This document shows positions 63,315 to 64,000 of a stretch of 64,000 nt of DNA, one piece after another. Both the position numbers and the translations under genes were made by a program. The notes under the pieces were generated by a model. The model saw only the letters and a program-made list of their open reading frames with translations, searched no databases and was not told where the DNA came from. This DNA is from JALORV01 sp963702595 (GTDB taxonomy: Bacteria; Pseudomonadota; Gammaproteobacteria; Burkholderiales; Burkholderiaceae_F), in NCBI GenBank assembly GCA_963702595.1, contig CAVPDC010000001.1, positions 186,001-250,000 of the forward strand. The letters run 5' to 3'. How positions within the stretch are numbered: the first letter of the stretch is position 1; each line of letters opens with the position of its first letter.

Positions 63315-63491
63315 ATGGACCTGAATGACGCACGCGCTGTGCTGACCCTGCTGGGATTCATCGGTTTCATCGCCATCGTGGCCTGGGCCTACGGCAAGAG
63401 CGCACGCAAGGGATTCAAGGAAGCATCCGAGCTGCCGTTCGCGGACGAGAAGGAAGCTCTCCGCAGCGGAGAACAGGGGAAGAACAGATGA
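63315..63491 (+). CDS. ccoQ: cbb3-type oxidase small subunit CcoQ
   Basis: This 58-residue protein (ATG 63315) has one helix (AVLTLLGFIGFIAIVAWAYG, about residues 8-27) followed by KSARKGFKEASELPFADEKE, the CcoQ family signature. CcoQ stabilises the CcoNOP complex. Its TGA (63489-63491) overlaps the ccoP ATG (ATGA). Confidence 0.9.
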   Translation: MDLNDARAVLTLLGFIGFIAIVAWAYGKSARKGFKEASELPFADEKEALRSGEQGKNR

Positions 63492-64000
63492 ACGACATCG
63501 GGGCGAGCCAGTTCTACAGCGCCTTCTGGGACTACTACATCGCGATCATCACGATCGTGTCGGTGCTCGGCTGTGCAGTGTTCCTGTGGCTGCAGAGCCG
63601 CCGCACCGTGAAGGCGCAGATCAACGCCAAGGGCGAGATTCAGACGACCGGGCACGTGTGGGACGGCGACCTGCAGGAGTTCCACAACCCGATGCCGCGC
63701 TGGTGGATCTGGCTCTTCTACCTGACGGTGCTGTTTTCGGTCATCTACCTTGTCCTGTATCCGGGGCTCGGCACGCAGTGGCAGGGTGTGCTCAAGTGGA
63801 CGCAATCTGGTCAGTATCAGACCGAGGTCAAGGCGGCCGATGCCAGGTTCGGGCCGATCTTCGCGGCCTACGCCGCAATGCCGATCGAGCAGGTCGCGGC
63901 CGATCCCAAGGCCCGGCAGATGGGTGAGCGCATCTTCCTGAACAACTGCGCGCAGTGCCACGGTTCGGACGCGCGGGGCTCGGGCGGCTTCCCGAACCTC
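63488..64000 (+). CDS. ccoP: cbb3-type cytochrome c oxidase subunit III, di-heme (partial)
   Basis: The gene runs off the window: 171 residues are visible. Residues 1-60 hold a first helix (YYIAIITIVSVLGCAVFLWL) and a segment TTGHVWDGDLQEFHNPMPRW typical of CcoP. The second helix is WWIWLFYLTVLFSVIYLVLY (72-91). A heme site NNCAQCHGSDARG (Cys154, Cys157, His158) begins the first cytochrome c domain. The second heme domain lies beyond base 64000. CcoP receives electrons from periplasmic c-type cytochromes. It starts within the end of ccoQ. Confidence 0.93.
   Translation, partial: MNDIGASQFYSAFWDYYIAIITIVSVLGCAVFLWLQSRRTVKAQINAKGEIQTTGHVWDGDLQEFHNPMPRWWIWLFYLTVLFSVIYLVLYPGLGTQWQGVLKWTQSGQYQTEVKAADARFGPIFAAYAAMPIEQVAADPKARQMGERIFLNNCAQCHGSDARGSGGFPNL

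Overview
The window is high-GC, densely coded bacterial chromosome. The gene repertoire fits a heterotrophic proteobacterium, most likely a betaproteobacterium: a cbb3 oxidase operon with FNR-type sites, GlnRS, a LytTR two-component pair of the AlgR/AlgZ type, a HemG-like flavodoxin, and small exported peptides of a kind common in Burkholderiales. No rRNA, tRNA, CRISPR array or prophage was seen. One complete insertion sequence is present.

Layout. 1-6.7 kb is housekeeping: a universal stress protein tail, a META/NlpE lipoprotein-like protein, a VOC protein, an SDR, a DEAD-box helicase, a HemG-like flavodoxin and a b-type cytochrome. 7-14.4 kb is a heme- and envelope-oriented block: a subtilisin-like exported protease carrying a CXXCH heme-binding insert, a DsbA/FrnE thiol oxidoreductase, a di-heme peroxidase-like lipoprotein, a decayed exported-protein gene, and an overlapping pair made of a PASTA membrane protein and an orphan protein. 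14.5-22 kb holds a LytTR regulator with its kinase, a multi-rhodanese protein, a toxin-antitoxin module sitting against a truncated GFA gene, and a wax ester/triacylglycerol synthase convergent with and overlapping an alpha/beta hydrolase. 22-23.2 kb is mostly non-coding and contains a 151-bp element with 27-bp terminal inverted repeats. 23.5-28.8 kb is a minus-strand cluster of 2-oxoacid dehydrogenase E1 alpha, E1 beta and E2, plus an acyl carrier protein and an acetyl-CoA synthetase-like ligase, without E3. 29.6-42.2 kb is a complete glycogen/alpha-glucan island: glgP, glgA, glk, glgB, glgC and two family GH57 enzymes. An IS3-family element follows, then glnS with a large internal insertion.

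46-58 kb is more loosely packed: a diiron protein, lipoproteins, a GST, an MFS transporter, an aminopeptidase P gene with two compensating frameshifts, a BNR-type exo-sialidase-like lipoprotein, a 431-bp nested inverted-repeat element, and a decayed zone (49.5-51.2 kb) with DUF418, LysR and stop-interrupted gene remnants. 58-64 kb is the cbb3 oxidase locus (ccoI, ccoS, ccoN, ccoO, ccoQ, ccoP); an FNR/ANR-like box lies before each transcription block, and the ccoI reading frame appears broken near its start.

How the genes work together. GlgC, GlgA and GlgB make glycogen, while GlgP, the GH57 enzymes and glucokinase mobilise it. The E1/E2/acetyl-CoA synthetase genes supply acyl-CoA, which the wax ester synthase could store as neutral lipid, so the window has two carbon-reserve systems. 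The cbb3 oxidase, HemG-like protein, b-type cytochrome and the heme-motif enzymes fit a microaerobic respiratory lifestyle. The most unusual observations are the protease with an embedded cytochrome-like segment, the PASTA/orphan gene pair, the GlnRS insertion and the two palindromic non-coding elements.
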